From Mactromeris polynyma (Eukaryota > Mollusca > Bivalvia > Venerida > Mactridae), in the NCBI GenBank assembly GCA_032209605.1, contig JASFXZ010000004.1, forward strand, positions 37,110,401-37,174,400: 64,000 nt of DNA. Reading direction: 5' to 3'. This document shows, in pieces, positions 61,601-64,000 of this stretch. The position numbers were made by a program, and so were the translations under genes. The stretch's first letter is position 1; the number at the start of each line of letters is the position of its first letter. The notes under the pieces are model-generated. The model was not told the origin of the DNA, searched no databases, and worked only from the letters and a program-made list of their open reading frames with translations.

Positions 61601-64000
61601 AAAAAGTGGCTGGAAACCTATTAAATCTACTATTAATCATACTGTTGAAATATTGTTAAAGTAGCTTTAAGCTCAATATCACTCACTCTCTTGTTTTCTT
61701 GTACAGACAAAGCTTTCAAGGAAAATTACAGTAAGAGAGCATGTTAATTGTTTAACAGTCTTGTATGTGTGTGATTTTTATCCCAGTAAAATAGCTTAGT
61801 ACGTTATATTTTTTACACATTTCAGCTCACCTGAGCACAATCTGCTCATAGTTAACTGTTAGGATAGTTTGACATCTGCTTTCATCCATCATCCACAGAT
61901 GGTTTGTTTACCTAGCATCCATATGCTGAAGCAATCTTAAGCAACTTGTTCACAATATATATAGCCAGAAGATTTAACCAAGTTATAAATATAAAAGGCC
62001 CAATCGGATCATTAAGTCAACAGTTCTGGCCTTCATAACCAATGGCAGCCATAGTTTGAATGTATATTCTTGTTAAACCTCTGAAGTTGAATAATGGGAC
62101 TGATGTGGCCAATTTGCTGTTGGTAACATCCCTGTGCTGTAGCAAAAATTCTATATATCGTCAAATATCCATTGTTAAGACATCAATTTCACCAGTGTTT
62201 TTAAATGTGTTAGCTTACAATATCTGTAGCAGTTAAGGTCTTGGTGGTGTCAGAATATTAATTGCTGAGTTATGTGCCCTTGATATTGCGATAATTGTGT
62301 TGCAACATATACTGGGTTTGGTATGTGGCAGCTGAAAGAAAGAGTTTTAGTTGCCATGGGAACATCTCTTGTCCTACTAATGTGTTGTGACTCAGGTGAG
62401 CAAAATATGGCCATCATGGTCCTTCTGTTACCTATATTTTGTTGTTTTTACATGTTCTGAAATTCAATTGTGCTTTCGGATGATACTGAGGGCTTCTAGT
62501 TTTCCAATATCCATCAATATATCAAATTTGTAAAATGTGTTAGTATGTTTGCTGTGGGAGTATTTTCCGTTGCATTGCTGAGAGTGCAGAGGCAAAGTGG
62601 TCAAGCATCGATAATGATAAATATCAATTGTTAACTTATTTGAGAGTCAATATTTAGCAAATAATTTATGTATTCTGACATAAATCAGTCTACTGAGTGC
62701 AGATCTGCTTGTTTTGTGGTAGTGTTTCCGCAAGGCCCTTTAGGCATGGCGCCGCGCCATGCCTCAATTACCTCACGCCCTGCTGCCCTTTTATCTTTGC
62801 ATTTACGCCATGTGTCAAAAAGTGCCCTTTTCACAGTCTGACTGCATGCCCTTTATCTAAATTACGTAATCTAATAAATTTGACACTACAGTTATCCGAT
62901 AATTGAGAGTCAATATTTAGCAAATAATTTATGTATTCTGACATAAATCAGTCTACTGAGTGCAGATCTGCTTGTTTTGTGGTAGTGTTTCCGCAAGGCC
63001 CTTTAGGCATGGCGCCGCGCCATGCCTCAATTACCTCACGCCCTGCTGCCCTTTTATCTTTGCATTTACGCCATGTGTCAAAAAGTGCCCTTTTCACAGT
63101 CTGACTGCATGCCCTTTATCTAAATTACGTAATCTAATAAATTTGACACTACAGTTATCCGATAATTGGTCAGCGTATCGCTTGTACCCACTGTTATGCA
63201 TCAGCAGTCAGGCACTTCCGTTTTCAAACGAATTCAATACATGTATGCAATGAAATCCGGGTACCAATGGGAACCATTACTTTGTCCCAGTTTTAACATT
63301 GAAGCGCAGCTGACCGCACTGAGACCAGGAAACAGTTAACAAATAGTTCATGCGTCGTGTTTTTTGACAACTTTCAGAACAATTAAGTGAAAGCGATAAG
63401 CACCTTTGCGGGATGAATTCATTTGAAGGTCGTGTCAGGCAGCATTTAAAAGACTCCGGGATTTGATCTGGACCAATAAAAGTTAAACCTGAAAATTTCT
63501 TACTTTGATCTGTCATTTATATCCATCACGCGTATATCTAATGTATCAAATAATCAAAATGACACTATAAAAGCAATGTTCACACAATAAAATCATTAAC
63601 TGTTCCTATAGAATGTCCACTATTGGTATTTAACTCGGTGAACTGAGGCAAATGACAAAGGTCACATAGGCACTATCTGTGACGTAATACTGCGCTCTCT
63701 GTGACGTAATACCGTCAGGCAGATCCAAGGGGTTAGTTTGGAAGACATTTTAGGCTAGTGAGTGGAAGTTTTCGACACTTCGGCTAAATTTAAGGTTAGA
63801 ACACAGCTAGTTGGAACCATACTTATTTTAATAGATGCATATATAAGACTTGAAAAATAAGTGATTTTTAGTGATTTTTTTTACCTTTATTAAATGCCCC
63901 CTCCTCTCAAAATGTGTATTAGGGAATATTAGGTATAAAGAAATGGTTAGAATATTAACTGGTCATCGACTAGCAAAAGCTGCCCCTACTGTATGAGAGT
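55687..64000 (+). CDS. PLEKHM2: PLEKHM2 (SKIP) orthologue, N-terminal part with RUN domain
   Basis: Six coding exons join in frame to 216 codons: 55687-55791, 56904-57010, 57479-57588, 58492-58616, 59497-59559 and 60529-60666; all introns are GT..AG. The product has RLCEHLDHTLLHG, PGYWKIVSEFTHKD, TTDLGRGRAWLFMALNE, LLESYLR, SGLESMEFHLE and PYLDL in that order, the RUN-domain pattern of PLEKHM2, to which it is closer than to PLEKHM1. After the RUN domain (about residues 45-180) a Ser-rich linker begins. In animals PLEKHM2 binds the lysosomal GTPase ARL8 through the RUN domain and recruits kinesin-1 to move lysosomes outward. The kinesin-binding WD motifs and PH domains must lie beyond the window. 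Start choice is uncertain: Met12 (55720) gives a length closer to the human start and better context than Met1. Confidence 0.9.
56081..56160 (-). repeat. tRNA-derived SINE head in PLEKHM2 intron 1
   Basis: Minus strand: TGGCTCAATTGGTAGACCG (A-box) and GTCGGTTCGAGGCCC (B-box), 80 bases from GGACAGCC. A worn copy is at about 56262-56330, and a plus-strand relic (TTAGCCCAGTCAGTAGAGCA) at 56428-56500. Confidence 0.5.
57858..57930 (+). repeat. tRNA-like relic in PLEKHM2 intron 3
   Basis: GGCCTAGCGGTTGATGG and ATGGTTTGCATCCC are A- and B-box-like; stems are degraded. Confidence 0.4.
59605..59878 (+). mobile_element. Full tRNA-derived SINE in PLEKHM2 intron 5
   Basis: Head TGGTTAGCTCAGTGGTAAGA; body with CTCCACCTCTGATGTATGTG and GGGGAAGTTGTCAGCTGATT; tail TTGACCCTATTAAAACAAAC. 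This body occurs reversed in the Y blocks (6710, 13975, 34630), in the introns of A and B (17185-17235, 38770-38825), and at 61552-61660. It resembles common bivalve SINEs. Confidence 0.65.
60686..60858. mobile_element. MITE in PLEKHM2, after exon 6
   Basis: CAGTGAAAACTTGATAATGA at the left mirrors the right end, whose reverse complement is CAGTGAAACCACACTTAAAG. Begins only about 20 bases after the exon 6 donor. Same broad family as 11012-11192. Confidence 0.65.
61434..61493 (+). CDS. PLEKHM2: Possible 60-base cassette exon of PLEKHM2
   Basis: A branch-point-like TTAAC and acceptor CTGCAG| precede 20 open codons (RLEAPRLPSILSYVQVLKKY), then donor |GTATGT. The exon is phase 0 at both ends, so it could be included or skipped without breaking the frame. 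I have no homology for it. Confidence 0.35.
61552..61660 (+). repeat. SINE body fragment
   Basis: CCTCCACCTCTGATTCACGT and TGGGAAGTTGTTAGTAATGT match the SINE at 59605. Confidence 0.5.
61707..61730 (+). CDS. PLEKHM2: Possible 24-base microexon of PLEKHM2
   Basis: A pyrimidine-rich acceptor (TTGTTTTCTTGTACAG|) and a donor |GTAAGA enclose eight codons (TKLSRKIT), phase 0 at both ends. Such basic microexons are often tissue-specific, but this is inference from splice signals alone. Confidence 0.4.
61825..62440. mobile_element. Dispersed element with GCTCACCTGAG ends
   Basis: Begins CAGCTCACCTGAGCACA and ends near GTGACTCAGGTGAGCAAAAT, an inverted pair. The words TATAGCCAGAAGATTTAACC and GCTGTAGCAAAAATTC are internal. 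Resembles repeats common in bivalve introns. No coding capacity. Confidence 0.45.
62640..63168 (+). repeat. Perfect 263-bp tandem duplication
   Basis: 62640-62905 is repeated base for base at 62903-63168. The short ORFs (69 and 97 codons) are the same sequence read twice. The absence of differences implies a very recent event or an assembly artefact. Confidence 0.9.
63170..64000. other. Intron sequence to the right edge
   Basis: No exon recognised. A small repeat, CTGTGACGTAATAC, occurs twice near 63677-63710; it contains a TGACGTAA word like a CRE half-site. Confidence 0.4.

Noticed and set aside
62697..63253. Two ORFs with SARPFRHGAAPCLNYLTPCC
   Set aside because: They are the two identical copies of a tandem duplication inside an intron, without homology or splice sites.

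Overview
The window is AT-rich animal nuclear DNA. Long introns with canonical GT..AG borders, tRNA-derived SINEs, many MITEs and an orthologue of animal PLEKHM2 show this. A SINE body ending in CAAAC repeats and an element bounded by GCTCACCTGAG-type inverted ends resemble dispersed repeats I know from bivalve molluscs, so a bivalve is my best guess; the species cannot be settled from sequence alone.

Bases 1 to about 51,700 are a mosaic of tandem segmental duplications. Four block types recur in the order X-W-Y-Z. Unit 0 has W 1-2200 and Y 5400-9480. Unit 1 has X 10500-12600, Y 12600-18100 and Z about 18100-24600. Unit 2 has X 29190-30130, W 30140-32750, Y 33500-39700 and Z 39700-45100. Unit 3 has X 46440-48790 and W 49600-51700. 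Z is itself rearranged. Mobile elements present in one unit and absent at the matching site of another date some insertions after the duplication.

The main discovery lies on the minus strand of the Y blocks. Spliced reconstruction gives a small gene family with no ORF long enough to be noticed. A TATA box and short non-coding exon 1 are followed by a signal-peptide exon, a Thr/Ala/Pro/Gly repeat exon and a final exon coding a GPI-anchor-like hydrophobic tail. Gene A (15570-17108) encodes 86 residues and gene B (36394-38690) 84 residues. Splice sites, intron phases and reading frame agree between them. A truncated third copy (8281-9201) has lost splice acceptors. Two X blocks (12488-12570 and 48707-48786) carry only the last exon of a diverged second subtype, and W blocks carry a matching TATA/exon-1 module. 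The predicted products are tiny secreted, probably GPI-anchored, mucin-like surface peptides.

Between these genes lie a tandem array of a 116/124-bp hairpin repeat (24983-25950), long GA-rich minisatellites (40240-42840 and relatives) that stay open in all three minus-strand frames, Tc1, mariner, Harbinger-like and Mutator-like remnants, LINE and LTR-retrotransposon fragments, and a four-level nest of elements at 53295-54940.

From 55,600 to the right edge is the 5' part of PLEKHM2 (plus strand): six coding exons with the N-terminal RUN domain, preceded by an overlapping upstream ORF. Its introns hold SINEs, a MITE, two possible cassette exons and a perfect 263-bp tandem duplication. The rest of the gene lies beyond the window.
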